Source: Chitinophaga arvensicola (GTDB lineage Bacteria; Bacteroidota; Bacteroidia; Chitinophagales; Chitinophagaceae). From it: a stretch of DNA of 64,000 nt. The stretch is from positions 186,001 through 250,000 of the forward strand of contig NZ_FOJG01000002.1 of assembly GCF_900110835.1 (NCBI RefSeq), written 5' to 3'. Positions 43,260 through 52,485 of this stretch are shown here, piece after piece. The notes under the pieces are model-generated. The model saw only the letters and a list, made by a program, of their open reading frames with translations. It was not told the origin of the DNA and ran no database searches. Both the position numbers and the translations under genes were made by a program. Positions within the stretch are counted from its first letter, which is position 1; each line of letters opens with the position of its first letter.

Positions 43260-44501
43260 TTATATTTTACGGAAAACGACAATGCCATTATGCCCTCCGA
43301 AACCGAAGGTATTGCTCATGGCCACGTTCACCTTTTTATCTATCGCTGTTCCCAGCACAATCTGCAATCCGGCTGGAATAGCCGGGTCCAGTTGCTGTGT
43401 GTTGATAGTAGGAGGGATGATACTTTTTTCCATGCTCATGATGCTGGTAATGGCTTCTATGGCCCCTGCAGCACCCAATAAGTGACCAGTCATGGATTTG
43501 GTAGCGCTGATGTGCAGATGAGCGGGATTGGTTCCAAACATTTTACCGATGGCGGCAATCTCACTCAGATCGCCTACTGGTGTAGAAGTGGCATGTGCAT
43601 TCAGGTAATCTACGGAAGTGGCATTCAATTCACCGTCTTCCAGTGCCTGTTGCATGGCCCTTAAGGCGCCCAGTCCTTCCGGATGTGTGGCGGTCATGTG
43701 ATACGCATCAGCAGTCATCGACGCGCCGGCTACTTCTGCATAAATATAAGCGCCTCTTGCCCTGGCATGTTCATATTCTTCCAGGATCAGTGCGCCGGCG
43801 CCTTCGCCCATTACAAAACCATCACGGTCCACGTCAAAAGGACGGGATGCTTTTGTTGGATCATCATTGCGTACCGACATTGCCTTCATGGCACAGAAAC
43901 CACCTACGGAAGCCGGTGTGATAGGGGCTTCTGAGCCACCGGTGACAATCACCTTCGCCTTACCCAGACGGATATACGTAAATGCATCCATGATAGCGGT
44001 ATTGGAAGTGGCGCAGGCAGAAACGGTGGTGTAATTGATGCCCATCAGTCCGTACTTGATGGAAATCATGCCGGAAGCCATATTGGTGATCAGCTTGGGC
44101 ACGAAATAAGGACTGAAGCGGGGATTAAAATCTCCGGTCACATACTCTGTTACCTGTTCTTCAAATGTTTGCATACCGCCCTGCCCGGAGCCCCAGATCA
44201 CACCGGTATCGAATGGATCCATCTTTGTAAAATCAAGCCCGGAATCCTGGATAGCCTGGTGCGCCGCTACCAGTGCGTATTGCGTAAACGGATCGGTTTT
44301 GCGTACTTCTGCTTTATCGAGCAGAGTGCCGGCATCAAAGCCTTTTAACTCATGCGCAAACTGCGTACGGAAACGGCTTGCATCAAAATGTGTAATAGTG
44401 GCTGCACCGCTTTTACCGCTTACAAGATTGTTCCAGAAATCAGTAACGTTGTTACCGATCGGAGATACTGTACCCATTCCTGTTATGACAACTCTTTTCA
44501 T
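43260..44501 (-). CDS. fabF: Beta-ketoacyl-ACP synthase II (FabF-type), second operon member
   Basis: The 413-residue enzyme keeps the full Cys-His-His triad of FabF at C163 (TTVSACATSN), H303 (NAHATSTP) and H340 (KSMTGHLLG), the same residue numbers as the E. coli enzyme. It condenses acyl-ACP or acyl-enzyme with malonyl-ACP. It lies 6 nt after a TetR-family gene and has no acpP, fabD, fabG or other fatty-acid gene next to it, unlike the housekeeping fabF usually paired with acpP. It is therefore probably a paralog for a specialised or stress-related lipid, controlled by the upstream TetR protein. Length and motifs are normal. Confidence 0.88.
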   Translation of the reverse strand: MKRVVITGMGTVSPIGNNVTDFWNNLVSGKSGAATITHFDASRFRTQFAHELKGFDAGTLLDKAEVRKTDPFTQYALVAAHQAIQDSGLDFTKMDPFDTGVIWGSGQGGMQTFEEQVTEYVTGDFNPRFSPYFVPKLITNMASGMISIKYGLMGINYTTVSACATSNTAIMDAFTYIRLGKAKVIVTGGSEAPITPASVGGFCAMKAMSVRNDDPTKASRPFDVDRDGFVMGEGAGALILEEYEHARARGAYIYAEVAGASMTADAYHMTATHPEGLGALRAMQQALEDGELNATSVDYLNAHATSTPVGDLSEIAAIGKMFGTNPAHLHISATKSMTGHLLGAAGAIEAITSIMSMEKSIIPPTINTQQLDPAIPAGLQIVLGTAIDKKVNVAMSNTFGFGGHNGIVVFRKI

Positions 44502-44507
44502 AGTTTT

Positions 44508-45065
44508 TTATTTTTGCCTCAGGTCAGCCAGCAGTTGTTCCGTTATATCACGAATTGCCGATGAGCCTATTACCCTCGATAATAGAAGGGAAGCCTGTAA
44601 ATTGGATATGATGATCAGTGCCCGCGTATGTGCGGTGCCCTTAAAGTGAAGACGTCCCTGTTTTCTGCCCTGTTCAAGGCATTGTGTAAGCCAGTCGATA
44701 ATCGCATTGGCCATTTCCAGCACCTTTGCCTGCATGGCGGGCGATAGCGTCCTGAAATCCGGCGCCAGTGAGCCCATCAGGCAGATGTTGCCTTCCTGGC
44801 TATGTCTGCGGAATACTTCCGTCAGTTTTACCACCTGTTCATCTTCCGGCAACTTTTTCCAACGGCTGGTCTGTGAACGGAACTTTTCAATTTCCTGTTC
44901 TACTACTTCTATACCCAGGTCGGCTTTCGCCGGAAAATGATAATGTACCGCCGCGTTTTTTATCTCCAGCGGAGCGGCAATATCCTTATAACTAAAAGCA
45001 TTAAATCCCTGTGTTCTTACCAGGCGATCCGCCATGGCCACTATTTTATCCCTTGTTTCTGACAT
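44508..45065 (-). CDS. TetR-family transcriptional regulator
   Basis: The 185-residue protein starts, in my reading, at the ATG at 45065 (MSETRDKIVAMADRL). The longer frame uses a GTG at 45086 that lies inside the predicted -7 promoter element, so it cannot be the start. The N-terminal helix-turn-helix contains FNAFSYKDIAAPL and NAAVHYHFPAKADL, which is the TetR pattern. The C-terminal ligand domain has a cysteine-containing region around GNICLMGSL. The promoter holds a palindrome, so this is probably an autorepressor and also controls the FabF gene 6 nt downstream. Confidence 0.86.
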   Translation of the reverse strand: MSETRDKIVAMADRLVRTQGFNAFSYKDIAAPLEIKNAAVHYHFPAKADLGIEVVEQEIEKFRSQTSRWKKLPEDEQVVKLTEVFRRHSQEGNICLMGSLAPDFRTLSPAMQAKVLEMANAIIDWLTQCLEQGRKQGRLHFKGTAHTRALIIISNLQASLLLSRVIGSSAIRDITEQLLADLRQK

Positions 45066-45085
45066 GTTTGCTGCCATTTGCCGCA

Positions 45086-45117
45086 CAAATATACTTACTT
45101 AGTAGTAAGTAAACAAA
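45086..45117 (-). promoter_or_regulatory. TetR-FabF promoter with operator in the spacer
   Basis: Read leftward, TTTG (45117-45114) is followed by exactly 20 nt and then TATATTTG (45093-45086), a full Bacteroidota -33/-7 pair. Perfect 8-bp arms TACTTACT and AGTAAGTA (45092-45111) form a palindrome that covers the spacer. A repressor bound there would block polymerase, consistent with TetR autoregulation. Confidence 0.75.
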
Positions 45118-45125
45118 TGTCCGCA

Positions 45126-45158
45126 AAAAGAGGGCTGCTTCCCGTAAGAAAACAGCCC
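45126..45158 (-). terminator. Terminator after the second FtsX-type permease
   Basis: On the minus strand GGGCTG pairs with CAGCCC around a 15-nt loop, followed by TCTTTTT. It lies about 25 nt after the permease stop codon at 45181 and separates that gene from the TetR promoter. Confidence 0.55.
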
Positions 45159-45180
45159 CCATTTTATATTGAATGCAAAC

Positions 45181-47559
45181 CTATTCTGCTTTCAGACTCT
45201 TCACCGGATTCATCAGCGCGGCCTTAATACTCTGGAAGCTGATGGTCGTTAACGCAATGAGCATTGCTGCTATTCCTGCCAGCAGAAACACCCAGTAATG
45301 AATGCTCACCCGGTAAGGGAATTTTTGTAACCATTGATCCATGGTGTACCAGGCCACCGGGAACGCAATCAGGGAAGCGATACCTACCAGCTTGAGGAAG
45401 TCGGCCGATAGCAACCGCGTAATCCCACTCACGCTGGCGCCCAGCACCTTGCGGATACCGATTTCTTTGGTACGCCGCTCCGCAGTGTAAGCGGCCAGCC
45501 CGAATAAACCCAGGCAGCTGATCAGGATGGCCAGCGTGGCAAATAAACGGGATAATTGCTGCATCAGTGTTTCATTGCTGAACATGGCGTTAAACTGGTC
45601 GTCTACAAAGCGGTAGGAGAAAGGATAGGCAGGGTTGTAAACTTTCATGACATCGCCAATTTTGCGAAGCCCGGCTTCTTTATCCGCTCCCGCATTCATC
45701 CGCACATACATCAGCGACGGATCTTCGGGGATACAATAAAATATCACGGGGTCGGGTGTACCATACATATTACCATACACATAATCTTTCACTACGCCCA
45801 CGACCCGGGAATGTACGGTGGAGTCTTTATCCAGCGGAGTATTAATGATTTTTCCCACCGCACTTCCTTTACCCATCAGCTTTTCCAAGGATTCCGTAAT
45901 AAGTACATCTGTGCCGTTGGCAGCGGTTACCGGTTTGAAATCACTGCCAGCTACAATCTTCATTCCGGTGGTATTAATAAACTCCGGGCTCACCATACGT
46001 TGCGATATCAGGTAATTCTCGCTGGCCGGCTTACCCTCCCAGAAAAGATCGTTGGTATTATTGCCGCTGTAAATAGCGCCATGATCTGCCAATGCAACAT
46101 TTTCTACAACATCCGTAGCCAGCAAAGCGGTTTTGATAGCTGCAAAATTTTGCTTCATATTTCCCTGGATGTCCATGGAAATCAGGTTTTCTTTATTAAA
46201 ACCCAGATTGCGCTGTTTTACATGCTGTATCTGCTGATAGATAATAGCAGTGCAGATGATCAGGGTGATAGATACGCTGAATTGCGCCACTACCAGGCCC
46301 TTGCGGATAAAAGTAGCACTGCCGGTCTTAGCCCGGATTCCCTTCAATACAAATACAGGATTGAAGGAGGAAAGGTATAACGACGGATAACTACCTGCCA
46401 GTACCCCGGAGATCAGCGTAATGAATAGCAGGCCGCCTATATGCATGGGCCTGTCCAGTCCTATAGTCAGGTGCTTGTTTACAATGGCATTGAATGCCGG
46501 TAATACCAATAACAGCAATACCACAGCCAATACCGCTGCCAGCAGCGACATCAGTAAGGCCTCACTGATAAACTGTATAATCAGCTTATCTTTTCCAGCT
46601 CCCATCACTTTGCGGATGCCAACTTCTTTGGAACGCTTCTCACTGCGGGCAGTGGCCAGGTTCATAAAGTTGATACAGGCAATAAATAAGATGATCCAGG
46701 CGATGAGCGAAAATAACCGCACATATTCAATGCGGCCCCCACTTTGTACGCCATTATTGAACTGATCCCGCAGCCGCCAGTCTTTCATCCCGAACAGGAA
46801 CGCCTGGTTGATGGAGCCGGGATTATGTTCATTGATGAAGTTCTTTAATTTGTTGTTGACAGCCGCTACATCTGCCTGTGGCGTGAGTTCTGCAAAAGTG
46901 CTCACTGAATTGGCGCCCCAGTTTTTCAGATAAGGCGTCTGGTTATAGTAGATCTCGAAAGGCGCCACCCACTGAAACCTGATGCTGGAATTCTCCGGAA
47001 TATCTTCCAGTACACCGGATACCACATATGGTTGCTGGTTATCGATGATGATAGTTTGCCCGATCACGTTATGATCCCTGCCAAAAAAGTTCCGGGCTGT
47101 TTTTGCCGTAAGCACAATGGAATATAATTGCGGAAATGCAGTAGCTGCACTTCCTTCCTTGAAGGGGAATGTGAAAATATCGAAGATAGCAGCATCCGCA
47201 AACACACCATTCGCATACATCTTTTTATCCCCCTGGCTAAACAGCTTGCTGGCGCCGTCTTCCGACATGCGGCAGGTTTGCCTGATGCCCGGTATGTCCG
47301 ATTTCATCGCCTCCGCCAGCGGGGCGGGAGTAGAGGAAAAGGTACGGATGTTACCGTCGTAATTCCAATGTTCCATTACCTGGTAAACGTGATCTTTCTT
47401 TGCCTGGTTGCTGTTGTAAGTAACTTCGTCCTCTACCCACAGGAAGATGACTCCGGCACAGGCTAACCCGATAGCTAACCCGAAAATGTTCAGGAAACTG
47501 TAAGTCTTGTTTTTCCAGAGATTTCTGAACGTAACCTTCAAATAGTTTTGTAACATCAT
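45181..47559 (-). CDS. MacB/FtsX-type ABC transporter permease, second copy
   Basis: Starting at 47559 gives 792 residues (MMLQNYLKVTFRNLWKNK), the same predicted length as the permease at 15217-17595. The domain order is also the same: N-terminal helix, periplasmic MacB domain, FtsX block with SEKRSKEVGIRKVMGAGKDK, a second periplasmic domain and a final FtsX block with RTKEIGIRKVLGASVSG. The chain ends LMNPVKSLKAE. No ATPase gene is adjacent. The two copies are related but clearly diverged in sequence, and likely serve different substrates. An earlier in-frame start at 47631 is unlikely. Confidence 0.87.
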   Translation of the reverse strand: MMLQNYLKVTFRNLWKNKTYSFLNIFGLAIGLACAGVIFLWVEDEVTYNSNQAKKDHVYQVMEHWNYDGNIRTFSSTPAPLAEAMKSDIPGIRQTCRMSEDGASKLFSQGDKKMYANGVFADAAIFDIFTFPFKEGSAATAFPQLYSIVLTAKTARNFFGRDHNVIGQTIIIDNQQPYVVSGVLEDIPENSSIRFQWVAPFEIYYNQTPYLKNWGANSVSTFAELTPQADVAAVNNKLKNFINEHNPGSINQAFLFGMKDWRLRDQFNNGVQSGGRIEYVRLFSLIAWIILFIACINFMNLATARSEKRSKEVGIRKVMGAGKDKLIIQFISEALLMSLLAAVLAVVLLLLVLPAFNAIVNKHLTIGLDRPMHIGGLLFITLISGVLAGSYPSLYLSSFNPVFVLKGIRAKTGSATFIRKGLVVAQFSVSITLIICTAIIYQQIQHVKQRNLGFNKENLISMDIQGNMKQNFAAIKTALLATDVVENVALADHGAIYSGNNTNDLFWEGKPASENYLISQRMVSPEFINTTGMKIVAGSDFKPVTAANGTDVLITESLEKLMGKGSAVGKIINTPLDKDSTVHSRVVGVVKDYVYGNMYGTPDPVIFYCIPEDPSLMYVRMNAGADKEAGLRKIGDVMKVYNPAYPFSYRFVDDQFNAMFSNETLMQQLSRLFATLAILISCLGLFGLAAYTAERRTKEIGIRKVLGASVSGITRLLSADFLKLVGIASLIAFPVAWYTMDQWLQKFPYRVSIHYWVFLLAGIAAMLIALTTISFQSIKAALMNPVKSLKAE

Positions 47560-47745
47560 AGCAGGTACAATTGAGATAGTACAATGACCGTGAACCAAGA
47601 TAATGCCATGGGATGATATATTGATTACCAACTACTAAAGTAATTCCGCCTGTTCGTTTTTAAAGAAAGAATGTCCGGAATTGAACAACCAAGTGGCCGG
47701 TTCATTGTTATGTAAACGAAGCTTATAAATATAAACAACATCATC

Positions 47746-48693
47746 ATGAAACGCAACAGGACCTGGAAAACGGTTTTAGGTATTCTCCTGATCGCCTTTA
47801 TAGGGATACAGTTTATCAGGCCGCATATTCCCAATCCACCGGCTACAGGCCGGCCGGATGTTCCGGCCGATGTGGAAGCCGTTTTACGCAAAGCCTGCTA
47901 CGATTGCCATTCCAACGAAGTGCACCTCGCCTGGTTCGATCAGATTTCACCCGCCATCTGGCTGGTGGCCAACGACATCAGAGATGCCCGCAAGGTGCTG
48001 AACTTTTCGGCGTGGGACAGTCTTCCCAAAGACCAGCAGAATGCCAAGCTGTTTGAATGCCTTAACCAGGCCACTTTTAAAGAAATGCCCCTGCCGCAAT
48101 ATGTGATGCTGCATCCTTCCGCCCGGCTCACCAACGAGGATCTCGCCGTACTGAACAGGTACCTGAGTACCCAGTTTATTTCCGCCAGGCCGGATAGCCA
48201 CAAAGTTGCCGTGGCCAACGCGCAATATGCCGCCTGGCAACCATCGGAAACAGGGAAGAACATTCCACCTGCTCCAAACGGCATCGCATTTTTACCGGAA
48301 TATAAAAACTGGGAACCCATCAGCACTACTCAACGGCTCGATAACGGTACCATGCGCATCATTACCGGGAATGATGTCGCGGTAAAAGCGATCCGGGAGG
48401 GTCATACCAATCCCTGGCCCGATGGCGCCACCTTTGCAAAAATTGCCTGGGATGAACTTGTCGATTCAGCCGGAAATATCACTACCGGAGAATTCAAACA
48501 GGTGGAATTTATGATTAAAGACAGCCGCAAATACGCTGCCACCAAAGGATGGGGATGGGCGCGCTGGAAAGGAATGCAGCTTAAACCATATGGTAAAAAT
48601 GAATTGTTTACCATGGAGTGCGTTAACTGCCACCAGCCAATGAAAGACAACGATTTCGTATTTACCACTCCGCTTCAACTTTCAAATAAATAA
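47746..48693 (+). CDS. Heme-binding domain fused to cytochrome P460-type domain
   Basis: The 315-residue protein has an N-terminal membrane anchor or signal (hydrophobic 10-25) and a heme-binding domain (about 38-150) with the c-type motif C-Y-D-C-H in KACYDCHSNEV. The C-terminal part (about 190-315) is P460-like: WEPISTTQRLDNGTMRIITGN, NPWPDGATFAKIAWDE, WGWARWKG and the heme motif CVNCH near the end. Classical P460 proteins have a heme linked to lysine and oxidise hydroxylamine. This combined form is common in Bacteroidota and its reaction is unclear. A shorter gene with a related C-terminal domain follows 2 nt later. Confidence 0.78.
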   Translation: MKRNRTWKTVLGILLIAFIGIQFIRPHIPNPPATGRPDVPADVEAVLRKACYDCHSNEVHLAWFDQISPAIWLVANDIRDARKVLNFSAWDSLPKDQQNAKLFECLNQATFKEMPLPQYVMLHPSARLTNEDLAVLNRYLSTQFISARPDSHKVAVANAQYAAWQPSETGKNIPPAPNGIAFLPEYKNWEPISTTQRLDNGTMRIITGNDVAVKAIREGHTNPWPDGATFAKIAWDELVDSAGNITTGEFKQVEFMIKDSRKYAATKGWGWARWKGMQLKPYGKNELFTMECVNCHQPMKDNDFVFTTPLQLSNK

Positions 48694-48695
48694 CG

Positions 48696-49160
48696 ATGAA
48701 GTATATACTCTTTTTATCAGTCAACATACTCCTGTTTAGTTGCAGTCCGCATAAAGTAGCCCGTATCAATACCGCCGCTTCCCTGCACGATACGGTGCTG
48801 CTGCGGCCGCATGAGTGGAAAGTCATTACCAGTACCATTCAAACCGGAAGCAAAACCATGTGTACCCTGTATGGGAATGAAACCGCCGTCAATACCGCCA
48901 GAAAAGGAGGTAGCCAATACCCGGGCGGCGCTCTGCTCACCCTGGTTACATGGAAACAACAACCGGACGATCATTGGTTTGGCGCACTCATTCCAGGTGA
49001 GGTGGAAAGCGTAGAACAGGTGCAGTTTACAGCGGATGCCATCTCCCCGTTATATAAAAAATATACAGGAAATGAACTCCGGGAAAGTCCCGCCAGTGAG
49101 GTAGAAGCACAACAGAGAACGGCATATATCGTTGGCTGCAGAGCAGCAGTAATGCCGTGA
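48696..49160 (+). CDS. Lipoprotein with P460-like domain lacking the heme motif
   Basis: The 154-residue protein has a signal peptide and lipobox LLFSC. Its mature part can be aligned with the P460 domain of the preceding gene: HEWKVITSTIQTG and LYGNETAVNTARKG correspond to the W-x-x-I-S-T-T-x-R and I-x-G-N-x-x-A-V-x-A-I-R segments, and PGGALLTLVTWKQ to PDGATFAKIAWDE. The part that carries WGWARW and CxxCH in the partner is missing, and no CxxCH occurs. It could be a heme-free partner or scaffold for the upstream protein. The genes are 2 nt apart and evidently cotranscribed. Confidence 0.65.
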   Translation: MKYILFLSVNILLFSCSPHKVARINTAASLHDTVLLRPHEWKVITSTIQTGSKTMCTLYGNETAVNTARKGGSQYPGGALLTLVTWKQQPDDHWFGALIPGEVESVEQVQFTADAISPLYKKYTGNELRESPASEVEAQQRTAYIVGCRAAVMP

Positions 49161-49162
49161 TA

Positions 49163-52100
49163 CTACGTCGTTTTCTTCGCTTTCTTTAAAGCAATCTTGT
49201 ATTTATCAGGCGTGCCTGAAATATTCAGGTTCATGAAACGTACTTTTTTATCCTTATCCCGGTATTCAATGGCATCTACCTGGTCGATATCCACCTCTTC
49301 CTGCTTCTTGCCGAAAAGAGCACGGAAGCCGACCTGGGTGACCATTTTCATCGGAATACGGAGGTAGTAGTTCATGCTCATATCGAGCGACTGGTTCCCG
49401 GAAACTTCAATATAACCAAGGGAAGAATTGATGTTCATGTTGGGAATTTCCAGCATCCCGTTTTTCAGCGATAACTTATTACGCAGGGTGTCAAAACGTA
49501 CCATGCGCAGGTTTTTATCCTTGAAATAGCCTGCCATCGCCTGCATCGGACCAAAATCCAACAGTGTGCCATTGGAGATTTCAATATCCATCTGCGACTC
49601 GGTTTCACTCAGCACCGGCGTCAGATCGGGATGCATACGGATATTACTTTTGATATGCCCGCTCAACGTGCCTTGCAGGTTGTTGTTCAGCATAAAGTCC
49701 TGCCCGAAATTATCAAATTTGATCAGCAGTTTTGACAGATCCACGTTCTTCACATAAATACCATTCTTAAAATACAGCTTCTGCGGATCCGCTGCATTAA
49801 ACATACCCCGCATGGCCACGTGGCCACCAGCTACATTCATGGCGATGGTATCCACTTTGATTTTGCGGTCTTCCCGCATATGCACATTCGCCAGGAGGTT
49901 TTTCAACCACAGCTTTTTGTACTTCACTTTTTTCACATCCACCTGTGCTTCGAATTCAGAAAACGGAATATTAAACACATTAAATCCTGCCGCATGCAGT
50001 GAATCATTTTCCCTGACCGTGGTACGGCGTACCGGCGCCGCTGTAGCCACCGGGTGTTCGCTGAAATCGTAGTTCATCAGTTCATCGATATCCAGCATAT
50101 TGGATTTAAACCGGAAATAGTTCGTTTTCTTTTCTTTGTTTTTCCGTTGACCTACGGCATAGCGCATGTTCAGGTCAAAGTCGGTGCGCCCGACTTTACC
50201 GGTCAGCGTATCTATCACAATAAAACGGTTATTACCGTAGCGTATCCTGCCGGTAATGTTTTCTATGTTGATGGGATGTTGTTTCAGTGTACCACTGATG
50301 TTGGCAATTTTTGCGTCTATTTTTTTGAATACCGTATCGTATTTAATATTCATTTTTGTCCGTAACCATACATTATTCGCTTCTTCATACCAATATCCCT
50401 GCGGGATGAATTTATGGCCACGTTCACTCACCAGGTCATTCACCGCCAGGCGGCTGGATTTAAAGTCAAAGGCTACTTCGGTATTTCCTTTTTTGATTTT
50501 ATCGAACCAGATGAGATAATTATTTAACCTGCCTTTAAACGCGAAACCACTGCTGTCGATGTTGCCGCTGAAATTGGGTACCCGCAGACTGGTGTCGTTG
50601 ATGATCACTGCAGCGTTGAAATCATGCAGCGCATGCGGATATTGCTGGAACTTTGCATACAGCTTCTCCACTTTAAAGGTCCCTTTAGGTAAAGGATTTG
50701 GATGTAATAATTCTTTAACGGATGTTTCAAAGGCAAGCCCTATGTTAAAACCGGTAATTACTTCTTTGGAGAGAATAGGGTGGGTGGAATCAAACTTATA
50801 CAATTCACCCAGTTGTAAACGCTTGCTGGATGCGCTGAAATTCACTGCTACGGGTTTGTCCTGCGCGTGGAATAAGGCCGGCACATCGCTGATGGCGCCC
50901 TGGGCCAGGATATCGGAGCTGCCTATACGAAAAGCAATGGAATCCAGTTGTAGTCTGCCTTGCTGAATCATTGCATGCACATTCATATTACGCACCGGCA
51001 GGTGATAACCGGGAATACGGAATTCCAGGTTTTTAACCGTCAGTTCGCTCTGCACGCCTTCTTTTAGCTTTGCCAGACTTTCTTCCGGGATCCGCATGTC
51101 TACCAGTTCCCGGAAATTCATGTTCAGCTTGATTTCACCACTGATCTGTTCCAGGTCTTTTATACCGAGGAACTCGCCCACAAAACGCAGGTTCAGTTCA
51201 GAATATAACTGCATGATGATTTGCGGATCGGTAAAGTTCTTCATTACAAAGTTGCCTTTGAATACGCCTGTTCCCGGTTTTGCGTTAAAATTCAGAATAT
51301 GCAGTTCGGAAGTTTGCAGGTTATGGGCGGCGCCGTTGGTATAAAATCCTTTGAAGCCGAGAGAATCTACTTTGCGGTCTATTTTCTTATTCTGGAACCA
51401 TACATTTTCACAACCGAAATTAAATTCCATCAGGGGCATTACGCCTTTGCCGATAGCGCCTTTTACGATGCCGTCGAAGAAAATGCGGCCGTCGTGACGG
51501 TACTTTTCCAGCATGGCGGCTACATCTGCCGGCACCATTGCCAGCAGGAGGTTCATATCGGGTTTGTCGCCTTTTACTTTCAGGTCTACATACCGTTCGC
51601 TGGCAATTCCCTGCAACTGTAACGATGCCTCTTCCAGCCGGATGGTGCCCGGAGGTAAGGTCAGTTGTTTTTTCTGCTTGTCGTAAACGGCGGCCAGTTT
51701 GAACTGCAGCTGTTTATGGCGGAAAAGCGAAGTATCAGTTTTACCGGTAATGTCTATTTCCAGCTTGCTGTCCATATCAATGGCGATACGCGCCGAATCC
51801 ATGGAGAAAGCAGTTTTAATCTTATCAATATGCGTGTTTACATGAATACCGGACACACCATCTAGGTAGGTAACGTCAATATTCTTCAGGATAATTTTTT
51901 TAAGATCCAGCATCATGGCCTCTGTGGAGTCGGCCGGCGCCGACGGGCCGGTACTTTTAAACTCATGCGCCTTGATCAGGTCTACATCGCCATTGGCATA
52001 ACGGGCCACATGCACGCGCCCGTTGGCCAGCACAATGATCCGCGCATTGTAATGCTGCTGCAGGATATCGGGTAAGCTAAAGCCTACGTATAAACGTTCC

Positions 52101-52372
52101 ACCTGGTATAAAGGCGCGCCTTTCATTCTTTTATCTGCAAAAAAACGCACGTCATGTAAGGCAATAGATATATAAGGGAAGTTGCTGAAAGGGGAGATAC
52201 TGCTTTTGGTGATCACCAGTTCCCCTGCAAACTGCTTGTTCAGCTCTTTCACCGCCATTTGGGTGAGCCGCTCCTGTTGACTGTATAAGATACCGCCGGC
52301 AACGCCCATCACCAATAGGAAAATACCGATGACGATCAGCAATAGCCTGATTATTTTTTTTCCGCGCTTCAT
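49163..52372 (-). CDS. AsmA-family protein
   Basis: Using the ATG at 52372 gives 1069 residues (MKRGKKIIRLLLIVIGIFLL), with a membrane helix at the N-terminus and then a long periplasmic beta-rich chain. The AsmA N-terminal region is visible in ELNKQFAGELVITKSSISPF. Repeated beta segments such as ISGTLKQHPINIENITGRI and GTLSGHIKSNIR follow. The C-terminal AsmA_2-like region contains GYIEVSGNQSLDMSMNYYLR. AsmA proteins are large bridge-like proteins thought to move phospholipid between inner and outer membrane. The gene ends 2 nt from the convergent P460-like gene. Confidence 0.85.
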   Translation of the reverse strand: MKRGKKIIRLLLIVIGIFLLVMGVAGGILYSQQERLTQMAVKELNKQFAGELVITKSSISPFSNFPYISIALHDVRFFADKRMKGAPLYQVERLYVGFSLPDILQQHYNARIIVLANGRVHVARYANGDVDLIKAHEFKSTGPSAPADSTEAMMLDLKKIILKNIDVTYLDGVSGIHVNTHIDKIKTAFSMDSARIAIDMDSKLEIDITGKTDTSLFRHKQLQFKLAAVYDKQKKQLTLPPGTIRLEEASLQLQGIASERYVDLKVKGDKPDMNLLLAMVPADVAAMLEKYRHDGRIFFDGIVKGAIGKGVMPLMEFNFGCENVWFQNKKIDRKVDSLGFKGFYTNGAAHNLQTSELHILNFNAKPGTGVFKGNFVMKNFTDPQIIMQLYSELNLRFVGEFLGIKDLEQISGEIKLNMNFRELVDMRIPEESLAKLKEGVQSELTVKNLEFRIPGYHLPVRNMNVHAMIQQGRLQLDSIAFRIGSSDILAQGAISDVPALFHAQDKPVAVNFSASSKRLQLGELYKFDSTHPILSKEVITGFNIGLAFETSVKELLHPNPLPKGTFKVEKLYAKFQQYPHALHDFNAAVIINDTSLRVPNFSGNIDSSGFAFKGRLNNYLIWFDKIKKGNTEVAFDFKSSRLAVNDLVSERGHKFIPQGYWYEEANNVWLRTKMNIKYDTVFKKIDAKIANISGTLKQHPINIENITGRIRYGNNRFIVIDTLTGKVGRTDFDLNMRYAVGQRKNKEKKTNYFRFKSNMLDIDELMNYDFSEHPVATAAPVRRTTVRENDSLHAAGFNVFNIPFSEFEAQVDVKKVKYKKLWLKNLLANVHMREDRKIKVDTIAMNVAGGHVAMRGMFNAADPQKLYFKNGIYVKNVDLSKLLIKFDNFGQDFMLNNNLQGTLSGHIKSNIRMHPDLTPVLSETESQMDIEISNGTLLDFGPMQAMAGYFKDKNLRMVRFDTLRNKLSLKNGMLEIPNMNINSSLGYIEVSGNQSLDMSMNYYLRIPMKMVTQVGFRALFGKKQEEVDIDQVDAIEYRDKDKKVRFMNLNISGTPDKYKIALKKAKKTT

Positions 52373-52485
52373 GTGATTTCCGTTCTGAACAATAAAATTA
52401 GTGAAAAAATATAGCAGAAATTTGTTATCTCTTAGAACGACCAACGTTTTTTATTATTTTTAACGATTCATAAAATTCTGGTTAC

